Positions 51,122-60,970 of a stretch of 64,000 nt of DNA are shown in pieces. The notes under the pieces were generated by a model. That model ran no database searches and was not told the DNA's origin. It saw nothing but the letters and a program-made list of their open reading frames with translations. The first letter of the stretch is position 1. Each line of letters opens with the position of its first letter. The translations under genes and the position numbers were made by a program. The DNA is from Desulfomicrobium orale DSM 12838 (GTDB taxonomy: Bacteria; Desulfobacterota; Desulfovibrionia; Desulfovibrionales; Desulfomicrobiaceae), in assembly GCF_001553625.1 (NCBI RefSeq), contig NZ_CP014230.1, forward strand, positions 2,604,001 through 2,668,000, given 5' to 3'.

Positions 51122-52218
51122 GGAGGTGCAGCAGATAATTGTGGATGAAAGGAGCGATGCATCCGTCCAGCACCGCGTCGACATTACTCGTTTCGGTATC
51201 GGTGCGGTGATCCTTGACCAGCCGGTAGGGCTGAAGCGTATATGTCCGGATCTGGGAGCCGAAGGCGATGGCTCCTTTGGCTGCATACTCGGCCTGCCGC
51301 TCGTCGGCGATCTTCTGCAGTTCCAACTCGTACAGGCGGGCCTTGAGCACCTTGAGCGCCGCCTCCTTGTTCTTGTGCTGGGACTTCTCGTTCTGACACT
51401 GAGCCACCAGACCCGTCGGCAGGTGTGTGATACGCACTGCGGAATCCGTGGTGTTCACGGACTGTCCGCCCGGCCCGCTGGAGCGGAAGATGTCCACGCG
51501 AATATCCTCGTCCCGTACGGTGATCTCAATGTCCTGGCCCGCGTCGGGATACACGTCCACCGAGGCGAAAGACGTATGCCTGCGGCCGCTGGAATCAAAC
51601 GGAGAAATGCGGATCAGGCGGTGAGTTCCCTTTTCGGCCTTGAGCTGGCCGTAAGCGTACGGGCCGTGAATATGCAGGGTGACGCTCTTTATGCCCGCCT
51701 CGTCACCGGGCAGCAGATCGAGCACCTCGACCTTGAAGCCGCTCTGTTCGGCAAACCGCCGGTACATGCGCAGCAGCATTTCGGCCCAGTCCTGAGATTC
51801 CGTGCCACCCGCTCCCGGATGGATTTCCAGAATGGCCTCGCTGATGTCCTCGGGGCCACTTAGAAGTGTACGCATCTGGGCGGCGTCGAGCCTGGAGGAC
51901 ATCTCGTCCAAGGCCTCGTTCAGAGCCTGCAGCATCTCCGCCGTTTCTTCCTCGGCGGCCATTTCGAGCCATTCCAGAACATTGTTGCGGGACGCTTCCA
52001 GCGCCTCCCACTCTTCCACCTGCCCGGACAGCTGCGTTTTTTCCTGCAACACCGGGGTGAGCAGATCCGGCTTGTCCCATGCTCCGGGCGCGGAAATCTG
52101 CTTCTCAATTTCGTTTAAGCGTTCCTTGTGTCCACGCAGGTCAAAGCCGCCCCCAGAAATCGCTGAAACTTTCGTTCAATTGGGCGGCCCTGGTCTTCAA
52201 TTCCGAGTATTGGAGCAT
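51108..52218 (-). CDS. prfB: peptide chain release factor 2 with programmed +1 frameshift
   Basis: The first 25 codons (MLQYSELKTRAAQLN, ending WGRL) stop at TGA (52143-52141). A slippery CTT-TGA-C with an upstream GGGGGCGG Shine-Dalgarno-like stretch allows the known +1 shift, giving LDLRGHKERLNEIEKQ and the full factor. The GGQ motif is in RSSGPGGQSVNTTDSAVR. It recognises UGA and UAA. It overlaps lnt at its start by 22 bp. Confidence 0.96.
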
Positions 52219-53774
52219 GGTGATTCCGGATGTTTTCTGCGGCCTTTCAGCCAGCAGGCAGCCCCGGAAAGGAGTGCCGCCAGAGGAAAGACCAGATGAA
52301 TGAAATCAAAATGGTCATGGTAAAAGGTTGTCCCTGTCAAGAGCGGGACATCTTTTTTCCGCGGCGTGGCGGCGGTGAAAAGCCCCGTGGCCGTTTCCAC
52401 CCTACCGTCCGGACCGATGAACGCACTTACGCCCGTGTTTGTGGCCCGGACGAGCGCACGCCCCTGCTCCACCGCGCGCAGGACCGCGAGATGCAGATGC
52501 TGTATGGGCGCGGACGAACGGCCGAACCAGGCGTCGTTGCTGATGTTGACCAGCACATTGGCTCCCTGGGCGACCCGCTTCTGCGCCAGCTCCGGAAAAA
52601 TGGCCTCATAGCAGATGAGCGTTCCCAGTGCCAGCGCGCCGGAGCGCAGAGGTTCCATGTTCCGGCCGGGGCGGAATTCGTACTCGCCGGGGACCAGCCT
52701 GGTCAGAAAAGGAAGCCATTTGCCAAGGGGCACGTATTCGCCGAAAGGAACCAGATGTTCCTTGTCGTACCAGCCAAGCGTCCCACCCTGGGCATTCAGA
52801 AGATAAGCCCGGTTACGCAGCACGAAATCCGCTTCCGGCTCATCCTTGGGGTCCAGGCTGGAATAGGCCGGGGCTCCGGCCAGCAGCGGAACGCCCAATT
52901 CCGCCACGGCCCGGCTGGCATGCCGGGACAGTTCCGTCGGGTCCTGAAAATAGAAAGGCATGGCCGTTTCCGGCCAGACCACGAGATCGGCGCTCTCTTC
53001 CCGCACCGCTGTACGGGAAAGATCGATGTAGGTTTGCAGAATGCTCTTCTGGCTTTCCTCGTCCCATTTGAGATTCTGGTCGATGTTGCCCTGAACGACG
53101 ATCACCTCAGCCCGCTCATCGGGCATTGCGGGCGGGGAAAACAGGGCCGGAAGAAAAGGAAGTACCAGAAAAGGAACGGCCATGAGCCTGCCCATGTTCC
53201 GGCACAGAAGCACGGCATGGGTCAGGGACACCAGAATCCCGGACAGGCCGAACGCACCCACCCAGGCGGCCGCCCCCAAAACCTGTGGCCAGATGGCCGG
53301 GGCCGAGGCCAGCGGCAGCCAGGAAAAGCCCGTCAGGAAGTGGTTCCGGGCCAGTTCGAGGCTGGACCAGAGCGCGCCGGAGAAAAGACAGGCCGCCGGA
53401 TGCCCGGCATGGCCGCGGGTCAGGAAAATTCCGGCACAGAAGATGGCCGCATAGGCGGCCAACAGCCCTCCGACCAGAACCGGACAGGGAAGCGCCAATA
53501 CCCAGGGCAGATTGCCGAAATCATGCACCGGCAGGGCTATCCAGTACAGGCTGGCCGCGTATCCCGGCAGAGATACCAGAAACCCGGCGCGCAGAGCCTG
53601 TGGAAGGCTTTCGGAACGAACTCCGGTCAGCAGGAGCGCCGCTGGCAGCAAAAAAATGGCCGGGGGAAAATGAAGAAGCGGGTTGGCAAAGCCGAACCAG
53701 GCACCCAGAAAGGCCAGAACCGCAAGCCCCCAGAAGCTTTTCAGGAAATCAGTCCGCCGGGCCGGAAACGACAA
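52197..53774 (-). CDS. lnt: apolipoprotein N-acyltransferase
   Basis: About 525 residues. N-terminal membrane helices (FWGLAVLAFLGAWFGFANPLL), then a nitrilase-type domain with ESADLVVWPETAMPF (catalytic Glu), HLVPFGEYVP (Lys region) and LGTLICYEAIFPEL (catalytic Cys). It finishes lipoprotein N-acylation in the inner membrane. No ATG near the expected start; TTG at 53774 (26 bp inside corC) is proposed but uncertain. Confidence 0.92.
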   Translation of the reverse strand: MSFPARRTDFLKSFWGLAVLAFLGAWFGFANPLLHFPPAIFLLPAALLLTGVRSESLPQALRAGFLVSLPGYAASLYWIALPVHDFGNLPWVLALPCPVLVGGLLAAYAAIFCAGIFLTRGHAGHPAACLFSGALWSSLELARNHFLTGFSWLPLASAPAIWPQVLGAAAWVGAFGLSGILVSLTHAVLLCRNMGRLMAVPFLVLPFLPALFSPPAMPDERAEVIVVQGNIDQNLKWDEESQKSILQTYIDLSRTAVREESADLVVWPETAMPFYFQDPTELSRHASRAVAELGVPLLAGAPAYSSLDPKDEPEADFVLRNRAYLLNAQGGTLGWYDKEHLVPFGEYVPLGKWLPFLTRLVPGEYEFRPGRNMEPLRSGALALGTLICYEAIFPELAQKRVAQGANVLVNISNDAWFGRSSAPIQHLHLAVLRAVEQGRALVRATNTGVSAFIGPDGRVETATGLFTAATPRKKDVPLLTGTTFYHDHFDFIHLVFPLAALLSGAACWLKGRRKHPESPCSNTRN

Positions 53775-54573
53775 CCCACTGAATCTGTTTGGCATCGGCT
53801 TCCTTGATGAGAAAGGTGTATCCCTCCAGTTCCAGGGATTCGTCGGCTTCCGGAACGCGCCCAAGCTGCTCGCTGATATATCCGCCGACGGTTTCCACCT
53901 GTTCGGAGTCGAGGTGAATGCCGCATTCCTCTCCCAGATCCTCGAGGGTGGTGCGGCCGGACACGAGAAAGGTGCGGTCATCCATGGGCTGAATGTCCTC
54001 AGGCCGGGGTGGGTCGTACTCGTCCTCGATGTCGCCGACGATTTCTTCCAGCACATCCTCCAGAGTCACCAGCCCGGCAGTGCCCCCGTACTCGTCGAGG
54101 ACGATGGCCATGTGCTGCTTGTTGTTCTGGAAGTCGAGCAGGATGTTTTTGACGTTCTTGGTCTCCGGAATGAAATAAGGGGGGCGCAGAACCGAGGCCA
54201 GATCAGCGGGAGCCTGTTCGTCGCCCGCGAAAAAACGCAGGAGTTCCTTACAGTGCAGAACGCCGACAATCTGGTCCTTGGTTTCCTTGTAGATGGGCAG
54301 GCGGGAATGCCCGCTTTCAAAGAATCTTCTGGCGACTTCGGTGATGGTGTCTTCAAGCTCCGCGCAGACTATGTCCGTCCGCGGAACCATGATTTCGTAT
54401 GCCTGTTTGTCATCGAGCTGCAACACGTTCAGAAGCATGGACATTTCGTCGTTTTGCAGCTCTCCGCCGTCCTTTGCTTCCTGTATGGCGTCTTCCAGAT
54501 GACTTTCGCCCTTACGCTGAAAAAGACGCTTCAGCAGGGTAGCCCACGGTCGACTGTCAGAGCCCTCATCCAT
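53749..54573 (-). CDS. CBS-pair and CorC/HlyC-domain protein
   Basis: 274 residues from MDEGSDSRPWATLLKRL behind GGAGG. A helical start, two CBS domains (IMVPRTDIVCAELEDTITEVARRFF and IVLDEYGGTAGLVTLEDVLEEIVGDIEDEYD) and a C-terminal transporter-associated domain. Matches CorC/YbeX-like proteins; often adjacent to lnt, as here, in many bacteria. Confidence 0.92.
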   Translation of the reverse strand: MDEGSDSRPWATLLKRLFQRKGESHLEDAIQEAKDGGELQNDEMSMLLNVLQLDDKQAYEIMVPRTDIVCAELEDTITEVARRFFESGHSRLPIYKETKDQIVGVLHCKELLRFFAGDEQAPADLASVLRPPYFIPETKNVKNILLDFQNNKQHMAIVLDEYGGTAGLVTLEDVLEEIVGDIEDEYDPPRPEDIQPMDDRTFLVSGRTTLEDLGEECGIHLDSEQVETVGGYISEQLGRVPEADESLELEGYTFLIKEADAKQIQWVVVSGPAD

Positions 54574-54622
54574 CAATATGGTCCTCCGCTGGGAATTTTG
54601 AAAATGAAAAACGCCTGCACGT

Positions 54623-55654
54623 CTAAACGATTTCCCCCTCCCGGTAAAGTTCCAAGTGGCGTTTGAAAACCCAGTTGACCAGGTCGTCCACACCCTGACG
54701 GGGTTCTATCCTGATCCAGTCCAGAGTGGTCGCCTTCCGGTCGCGGCATTCGACAAACTCGTAGCCCAGCAGAAGTGCCCCGCTGTTCACGTCCCGCACG
54801 CTGGTGCGCAGCCGCGCCGCTATATAATACGGAGGATATTCCGTTCCGGCCACGGGTATCAGCTCCAGCCGCATGAAAAGAACCGGATTTCTGGCTACGA
54901 ACTCCTCCAGCCCCTGGTACTGCTCCGGATCGAAGAACAGCTTGATGCCGCCGCCGGAAATGTCCATGACGCGCATGCCGGCCCCATCCGAAGCGTAAAC
55001 CGCCAACGGCGCGGGCCAGGCTTCCTCTTCCGTGTCAAAGGGACAAGTGCCGTCCTCGGGAGCCCAGATGCGGAAATCCCTGATATCCGCCGGGGGCACT
55101 TCCAGCCGCAGATGGCGGCGCTTCTGCCCCAGTTCCACTTTCCGGGGCATGGTAAGCACCAGATAGCCAATGCCGCCGTCCCGGAATGTACGCAGGACGG
55201 ATGTGGAAAATCTGTAGAAGTAAGGCCCCTTGCCCGGCTGGGGGATGCGGAAGAAGCAATCCATGACCCGGTCCTGCCAGAACTCCGAGGGCGTGATCCC
55301 GACGGGCATTTCCAGAACGATTTCCTCGTCCGAGATATCGTGCAGGGTGCAGGAGACGGTCTTCCGCACTTCATCGATGGAATGAAAGCTCATGTCCATC
55401 CGGCTTCGGTGCATGAGGGCCTGTTGGAGAATGGCTGTGACGGCCTCGGGCTGCATGGCCGGGCCGCCTCCCCAGCGGGAGCCCTTGCCGGAAGCGATTT
55501 TTTTCCACAGCAGATAGCACAGAATGGCCGCAGCGACCAGGATGGCCGTGGTCAGAATGGGGGTTTCCTGCGGGCGGTGGCTCACTTCGCCAAAAGAGCG
55601 CGACACCTGCTGCAACAGGGTTTCGGAGGTCTGAAGAAAAAAGCGGTCGAGCAT
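54623..55654 (-). CDS. PilZ-domain-like membrane protein
   Basis: 343 residues. One membrane helix (TTAILVAAAILCYLLWKKI, about residues 35-53). Later KRRHLRLEVPP, and VMDISGGGIKLFFDPE, the RxxxR and D-x-S-xx-G motifs of PilZ c-di-GMP sensors. It may respond to the GGDEF protein in the next operon. Divergent from the DUF2868 gene. Confidence 0.8.
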   Translation of the reverse strand: MLDRFFLQTSETLLQQVSRSFGEVSHRPQETPILTTAILVAAAILCYLLWKKIASGKGSRWGGGPAMQPEAVTAILQQALMHRSRMDMSFHSIDEVRKTVSCTLHDISDEEIVLEMPVGITPSEFWQDRVMDCFFRIPQPGKGPYFYRFSTSVLRTFRDGGIGYLVLTMPRKVELGQKRRHLRLEVPPADIRDFRIWAPEDGTCPFDTEEEAWPAPLAVYASDGAGMRVMDISGGGIKLFFDPEQYQGLEEFVARNPVLFMRLELIPVAGTEYPPYYIAARLRTSVRDVNSGALLLGYEFVECRDRKATTLDWIRIEPRQGVDDLVNWVFKRHLELYREGEIV

Positions 55655-55718
55655 TGTCTGCCTCGTTTATAAGAAGACGTCATCCCGGCCCGGATGCCGA
55701 AAAGATATTTTCCGGAAC

Positions 55719-57347
55719 GTGGAAACAGTCCATATCCGTCTGGATGTATTGGCCGTATACGAGGGAAAATGCAAGATTCGGGCACACGTGCCTTCCAGAC
55801 GAAACGGGCGGTTTCTCCTTCTCCTTTGCCAAGAGACAGGCTTACTGATAGAGGCCGCGGGCATGAAGCACGGACTGCGCCTTGTCGACTATCTGGATAT
55901 GGACTGGTTTCTGGAAGAAGACCGGAAGGCCGGACATGATGCATTGCAGGCCAGAGACCGCCAGTGGGGACTCGAGGCCGCAAAGCGGGAGCTGCCGGAC
56001 GAAAAGTGGCCGCTGTTCTGGATCGAACAGCGCCGGGCCGGAGAAAAAAAGCGGCCGCCCTCGGCGCTGTGGGCTTCCTTCATGATGCTGGCGCGATGGA
56101 CCGTGGTCATCTGCGGCCTTGCCGGAGGCATATCTCTGGTACGCGGTCTGTTGCAGTATTTCGGCGGACATCCGGTCAATGTCTCCGTGTTTCTGCTCCT
56201 GGCCGTTTTCTCCCAGACGGCCCTTTCCCTTCTGGCCCTGCTGTTCTGTCTGATCCGGCGGCCCGAGCGCGGATACGGAACGGCATTGGGCCGCACCCTC
56301 TTTTCTTTCTTCGCCGCGAAAGCGGGCCGGAAAGACTCGACGGCCGTCCGTTTTCTGCGCGCCGTGCTGACCCAGAACCGCTACGCCCGGCTGCTGGGCT
56401 GGGAAATATTCGGACTCGCGCAACTGGGCGGCCTGTGTTTCGCCCTGGGCGCACTGGGCGGCACCCTGGGCAGCGTGGTGGTCACGGATCTGGCTTTCGG
56501 ATGGCAGTCCACGCTGCGCACCGGCCCGGAAGGCATGCATGCGGTCGTCTCCGCCCTGTCCCTGCCCTGGCGCTGGCTTCCGGATTCTCTGGGTCTTGCC
56601 CCCACTTTGGCACAGATAGAAGGCAGCCGCATCATCCTCAAAGACGGCATCGCCCGGCTGGCTTCCGCCGATCTGGCCGCCTGGTGGCCGTTTTTGTGTG
56701 CCTGTCTGGCTGTTTACGCCGTTCTGCCGCGCGCTGCGCTTCTTTTTGCGGCGCGGTGGAGGCTGCGCGCGCTGGAAGCCTCTTTCATCCATCCCGATGC
56801 GCGGCGCATCGCTGACAGGATGCGTACCCCGCTTGTCCGCGCGGACAAGCCGGAGGAAGCCCGGTTCACGCCCCTGCCTGCGCCGCGCGCATCAGCCGCC
56901 TCCACCCCCCAGCCATCACCCTCGGCACTGGACGCGGTACTGGTGGCCGGGCCGGAAATTCTCGAACGCGTCGCCCCGGATGCGCTGAACGCCGTCCTGC
57001 TGCAGACGACAGGTCATGCGCCGGACAAGATCGTGGCCGCAGCGCTGGAAGAGACACAGATCCGGAAAATACTCGAGACCTGCTCGGAAAACGTCTGGCA
57101 GGGCGGACACGAGCGCTTCGTGGTTCTGGTGGAAGCATGGCAGCCGCCCATCCAGGAAAATCTTTCCGCCCTGTCTCTCCTTGGCCGGGACGAGGCCATG
57201 AACCGCAGCGTCACGCTTCTGCTGGCCGGGCGGCCCAGAAACGGAAACTGGCTGACCGCGCCGACGGCCACCGAACTGCAAATATGGACCGAAGCGGCCG
57301 GACGTCTGGCGCCGCCGCGCATGGATGTCATCGGAGTGCCGGAATGA
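55719..57347 (+). CDS. DUF2868 membrane protein
   Basis: 542 residues from a GTG start (METVHIRLDVLAV). Four or so membrane helices in two groups (WTVVICGLAGGISLVRGLL, VSVFLLLAVFSQTALSLLALL, PFLCACLAVYAVLPRAALL) and a soluble C-terminal domain after a Pro-rich linker. Paired with the DUF3482 GTPase by a 4-bp overlap; these two domains are commonly encoded together. Function unknown. Confidence 0.8.
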   Translation: METVHIRLDVLAVYEGKCKIRAHVPSRRNGRFLLLLCQETGLLIEAAGMKHGLRLVDYLDMDWFLEEDRKAGHDALQARDRQWGLEAAKRELPDEKWPLFWIEQRRAGEKKRPPSALWASFMMLARWTVVICGLAGGISLVRGLLQYFGGHPVNVSVFLLLAVFSQTALSLLALLFCLIRRPERGYGTALGRTLFSFFAAKAGRKDSTAVRFLRAVLTQNRYARLLGWEIFGLAQLGGLCFALGALGGTLGSVVVTDLAFGWQSTLRTGPEGMHAVVSALSLPWRWLPDSLGLAPTLAQIEGSRIILKDGIARLASADLAAWWPFLCACLAVYAVLPRAALLFAARWRLRALEASFIHPDARRIADRMRTPLVRADKPEEARFTPLPAPRASAASTPQPSPSALDAVLVAGPEILERVAPDALNAVLLQTTGHAPDKIVAAALEETQIRKILETCSENVWQGGHERFVVLVEAWQPPIQENLSALSLLGRDEAMNRSVTLLLAGRPRNGNWLTAPTATELQIWTEAAGRLAPPRMDVIGVPE

Positions 57348-58747
57348 AGACCATCCCCGTTTTTGCCGTGATCGGCCATCCCAACGAAGGCAAGTCCTCC
57401 GTGGTCGCCACCCTGGTGGAAAACGACCGGATCCGGATCAGCCCCGTGCCGGGAGAAACGGTCCGGGCCCAGGAGTACCCCGTCATCATCGACGGAGAGC
57501 CGTGCATCGTTTTCGTGGACACGCCCGGATTTCAGAATCCCGTGCAGACCCTGGGCTGGATGCGCAAACACCCGATGCCCGAAGGAAAAATGGTGGAAGC
57601 CTTTCTACGGGAGCACGCCGACGATCCCGGTCTGGAGCACGAACGCGAACTCCTGACTCCGCTCACCCGGGGTGCCGGGCTTATCTATGTGGCCGACGCC
57701 TCCCGGCCTCTGCGCCAGGTCGATCTGGCGGAAATGGAGATTCTGCGGCTGACGGGCTGTCCGCGCATGGCCATCCTCAACTGCAAAACCGGTGAGGAAG
57801 GTTTTCTGGAGGAATGGAAGAACGCCCTGCGCAGGCATTTCAATGCGGTGCGCATGTTCAACGCCCTGGCCGCCACCTTCGCCGAAAGACTGCGGCTTCT
57901 GGAGAGTCTGCGTGTGATCGAACAGGACTGGGAGGCCGCCCTCGGCCGGGTCATCGACGCCTTTGTCCGGGACTGGGAACGCAGAAACGCAGAATGCGCC
58001 GCCCTGGCCTGCGAATTCCTGAACCGGATTCTGGACATGCGGGAAGAAGCCGAACTGGATGATCCCTCCCGGCGCAAGGAAATGGAAACCCGCCTGACCG
58101 GCCGGCTGGAAGATCGCATCCGGGCCGAGGAAGCCCGTCTGCACGCCGAGGTCTGCCGATTGTTCCGCCACGATCCCCGGTCGTTTTCACTGCCCGGACA
58201 GTCCATGCTTCAGGAAGACCTTTTCTCCCGCACGACATGGCGGGTGTTCGGCCTGAGCCGGACCAAACTGGCTGCGGCGGCAGCGGCCGCTGGCGGAGCC
58301 GCCGGAGCCGTGGTCGATGTGGCCGCTCTGGGGCACAGTCTGGGGCTTTTCGCGGCGGTGGGCGGTGCGGCGGCGGGGCTGGCCGCCCTGTTCCAGGGCG
58401 AGCGTCTGGTCCGCAAACGCGTGCTCGGCATGGAAATAGGACAGAGAACCGTGCGGGTGGGACCCGTCAGTACGGTGCAGTGGGTTTACATTCTGCTGGA
58501 CCGCTTCCTGCTCCATTACTGGCATGTGATCCACTGGGCGCACGCCCGCCGCGACGAGGACATACTGCCCGCGGAGATGGAAGAGCGCGGCAGGCTCGGG
58601 CTGACCAGCACCTGGAGCGGCGAAGACCGGAAGATCTGCGCCGAATATTTCCGGGTCGGAACGGACGGGAACGTTTCCAGCCCGGAGCTGGAGGAAAGCC
58701 TGCGCCGTATCCTCGAAAGAGAGCTCGGGGCCATGTCCTCGCGCTGA
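57344..58747 (+). CDS. DUF3482-type GTPase
   Basis: 467 residues. GTPase domain at the N-terminus (AVIGHPNEGKSSVVATL near residues 7-22, DTPGF near 66, ILNCKTGEEG near 144). A helical middle part and a hydrophobic Ala/Gly-rich stretch (AAAAAAAGGAAGAVVDVAALG) follow. It probably works with the DUF2868 membrane protein at the membrane. Role unknown. Confidence 0.82.
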   Translation: MKTIPVFAVIGHPNEGKSSVVATLVENDRIRISPVPGETVRAQEYPVIIDGEPCIVFVDTPGFQNPVQTLGWMRKHPMPEGKMVEAFLREHADDPGLEHERELLTPLTRGAGLIYVADASRPLRQVDLAEMEILRLTGCPRMAILNCKTGEEGFLEEWKNALRRHFNAVRMFNALAATFAERLRLLESLRVIEQDWEAALGRVIDAFVRDWERRNAECAALACEFLNRILDMREEAELDDPSRRKEMETRLTGRLEDRIRAEEARLHAEVCRLFRHDPRSFSLPGQSMLQEDLFSRTTWRVFGLSRTKLAAAAAAAGGAAGAVVDVAALGHSLGLFAAVGGAAAGLAALFQGERLVRKRVLGMEIGQRTVRVGPVSTVQWVYILLDRFLLHYWHVIHWAHARRDEDILPAEMEERGRLGLTSTWSGEDRKICAEYFRVGTDGNVSSPELEESLRRILERELGAMSSR

Positions 58748-58885
58748 ATATGGCGGGACGTGGAGCTAAGGCCCCAAAAAAGCACAATCTTCGTCTTGTG
58801 AAGCGTTCTTTTTTGTCGTATCGGCCTCCCAGAACTGAAATTTTGAGGCATGAAATTTTCCTCAACCCATAAAAAGGAGAACGAC

Positions 58886-59413
58886 ATGGCGGATTTCAAC
58901 AAGATTCTGGAACCTGGGGATTATGAAAACGGCGTAGTCAACGTGGTGGTGGAAATTCCCGCCGGCTCCTGCCACAAGATTGAATGGGACCGCAAAATGG
59001 CCGCGTTCAAGCTGGATCGGGTGGAACCGCAGATATACGCCAAACCCGTCAACTACGGTTTCATCCCCCAAACTCTGGATGAAGACGGCGACGAGCTGGA
59101 TGTCCTGCTGTTGACTGACCACCCGCTGACCACCGGAATTTTTCTCGAAGCCAGGATTCTCGGCGTCATGAAATTCGTCGATGACAACGAGGTGGACGAC
59201 AAGATCGTCGTTGTCCCCGCCGACGACCGCAATACCGGAAACTTCCTGAAGAAACTGGAAGACATCCCGCAGCAGCTGATCAAGCAGATCGAACACCACT
59301 TCAATCATTACAAGGACCTGAAAAAGCCTGGCTCCACGAAGGTCGAAGGCTGGTATGGCCTGGATGAAGCCAAAAAGGTCATCAAGGACGCCATCGCCCG
59401 CTGGAAAAAATAG
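58886..59413 (+). CDS. ppa: inorganic pyrophosphatase
   Basis: 175 residues behind AAAAGGAG. Family I signature: IPAGSCHKIEWDRKMAAFKLDR, YAKPVNYGFIPQTL and DEDGDELDVLLLTD (metal-binding aspartates). Soluble enzyme that hydrolyses pyrophosphate. Followed by a strong terminator. Confidence 0.96.
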   Translation: MADFNKILEPGDYENGVVNVVVEIPAGSCHKIEWDRKMAAFKLDRVEPQIYAKPVNYGFIPQTLDEDGDELDVLLLTDHPLTTGIFLEARILGVMKFVDDNEVDDKIVVVPADDRNTGNFLKKLEDIPQQLIKQIEHHFNHYKDLKKPGSTKVEGWYGLDEAKKVIKDAIARWKK

Positions 59414-59454
59414 ATTTCATCCGGGCCGAAGGAGGCGGTAACTGAATGACGGCG

Positions 59455-59495
59455 AGCGCCGGCACTGTCCCAGGAAAGTGCTGGCGCTTTGTTTT
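59455..59495 (+). terminator. intrinsic terminator after ppa
   Basis: AGCGCCGGCACT/AGTGCTGGCGCT stem (one wobble) with a 10-nt loop and TTTGTTTT. It lies between ppa and the response regulator and supports the later start of the latter. Confidence 0.85.
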
Positions 59496-59508
59496 CCGGG
59501 AGGCGCGT

Positions 59509-59877
59509 ATGGCTGATATCATCGTACTGGACGACGTTTCCGACGCGGGAGTTCTGATCAAGCGGATTCTGGAACGGCAGGGGCATAAGGTTCAGGTTTT
59601 CACCGGAGAGGAAAGCGCGATCCGGCATGTGGCCAAAAAACACGTGGATCTGGCCATACTGGACATGAAACTGGAAAAGATGACCGGCATCGAGGTGCTG
59701 TCCAGAATGAAACAGGCCCGGCCGGAATTGAAGGCCATCATGCTGACCGGATACCCGAGCCTGGAGACGGCCCGCGACTCCCTGCAACTGGGGGCCAGCG
59801 CCTATTGCGTCAAGCCCATCGACAAGGAAGAACTGGAAATGAAGACCGCCGAGGTCCTGCGGGAGAACGCCTCATGA
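59509..59877 (+). CDS. single-domain response regulator
   Basis: 122 residues, only a receiver domain: MADIIVLDD, phospho-acceptor Asp in LAILDMKLEKMTGIE near residue 50, Thr in AIMLTGYPS and Lys in CVKPID. GGGAGG precedes the start. No output domain, so it acts through a partner. No kinase is nearby. Confidence 0.9.
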   Translation: MADIIVLDDVSDAGVLIKRILERQGHKVQVFTGEESAIRHVAKKHVDLAILDMKLEKMTGIEVLSRMKQARPELKAIMLTGYPSLETARDSLQLGASAYCVKPIDKEELEMKTAEVLRENAS

Positions 59878-59948
59878 CCTACGCGGGATGACGCCGGAAA
59901 CCGGGGGCGGGCGCGATGCAGACCCGGCCCGGAAAGCCAGACGTCTTC

Positions 59949-59972
59949 TGCGGAAAGACCGTGTTTTCCGCA
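59949..59972. repeat. inverted repeat between response regulator and fdhE
   Basis: TGCGGAAA/TTTCCGCA, 8-bp perfect arms, in the 117-bp gap between convergent genes. No T run. Possibly a weak terminator. Confidence 0.35.
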
Positions 59973-59994
59973 AGCCGCCCGCCGGGAAACAACC

Positions 59995-60900
59995 TCAGGA
60001 CTCCTGGCGGTCCATCCCCAGAGCCGTCCATGGCGCAGACGAGAGCGGCGCATATCCCCGGCTCTGCGCGACGGCGTCCAGATGTACGAGCTCCAGAGCG
60101 GCAAGATCGACATCCGTTCTGGACCCGCTCTCCACGAGATCCAGACACAGAAGATAGCGGCGGCAGGCCTCGCAGGCGTAGATATGCTCCATGGGAGCAT
60201 CCGGTGCGGAGAAACGGGTCAGCTGTTTGTGATCCAGATTGCCGCACGCGGGGCAGGCCACACGCACGAATCTCCAGCGATGCAGACAGGCCGGACAGTG
60301 ATGCCATACTTCGCCGCTCTTGGAGACAAGAAATTCCGACGGATCGGGATGATTCTCCAGCACAGCCATGTCCGGTTCCGAACCGCAGACCGGACAGTAG
60401 GGCCTGCGCCACAATTCCATCGATATTCCGTTCAAAAGCGCGGGCCGGGCCGCCGCCATGACCGGCGCCCAGGCGGACCGCAGACACAACAGCAAAAGCT
60501 CCGGCGCCGTGCCGCTCTGCTTTGCTGCAAGGCCGATGGCTCCGGCGTCGGCGTGCATCAGCGCCCGCAAGGCTTGCTCCAGCCACTCTCCTTCCGGAAG
60601 AATCCGCTCAAGGCGGTCCAGAGTTTCCTGCAGATCGGGAAAAATGCCGCCCAGAACGGGCCAGACACGGGCGGCCGACAGCCGGAACGACGGAACGAAA
60701 AGACTGGGCCGGACCGCATGCACGATGGGAACGCCGGACAGGAGATCCTTTTCGCTCGGAGAAGCCGGGATATCCAGAGGACCGAGTTCCTCGCGGACAT
60801 CCTTCTGGCAGTGCAGCAATCTGCCGAAACGGTCGATAATCTCGCGAAAGGGCTCATGGCGGGCGGACATGTCCTCTCCCCTTTTGCCGGAAACGGGCAT
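59995..60900 (-). CDS. fdhE: formate dehydrogenase accessory protein FdhE
   Basis: 301 residues from MPVSGKRGEDMSARHEPFR, behind AGGAGAG. Four CxxC pairs in the C-terminal half (RPYCPVCGSEP, WHHCPACLHRW, VACPACGNLDH, YACEACRRY) bind metal, typical of FdhE, which helps mature formate dehydrogenase. A hairpin plus T run sits right before the ribosome site. Confidence 0.93.
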   Translation of the reverse strand: MPVSGKRGEDMSARHEPFREIIDRFGRLLHCQKDVREELGPLDIPASPSEKDLLSGVPIVHAVRPSLFVPSFRLSAARVWPVLGGIFPDLQETLDRLERILPEGEWLEQALRALMHADAGAIGLAAKQSGTAPELLLLCLRSAWAPVMAAARPALLNGISMELWRRPYCPVCGSEPDMAVLENHPDPSEFLVSKSGEVWHHCPACLHRWRFVRVACPACGNLDHKQLTRFSAPDAPMEHIYACEACRRYLLCLDLVESGSRTDVDLAALELVHLDAVAQSRGYAPLSSAPWTALGMDRQES

Positions 60901-60912
60901 GGTCTCTCCTTG

Positions 60913-60946
60913 AAAAAACCGGCCCGCCGGGATGCCGACGGGCCGG
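60913..60946 (-). terminator. terminator/attenuator between fdhB and fdhE
   Basis: CCGGCCCG/CGGGCCGG, an 8-bp perfect stem with a 12-nt loop, then TTTTTT on the minus strand. It ends 12 nt before the fdhE start, so it would reduce read-through into fdhE. Confidence 0.7.
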
Positions 60947-60970
60947 AACGAATTGATGAACGGATGCCGG

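Noticed and set aside
52141-52218. prfB as a pseudogene because of an early in-frame TGA
   Set aside because: The CTTTGAC slip site with upstream GGGGGCGG is the well-known RF2 autoregulatory frameshift.
52230-53807. 525-aa plus-strand frame, rich in Arg/Gln/Gly
   Set aside because: Shadow of lnt; low-complexity composition typical of antisense frames.
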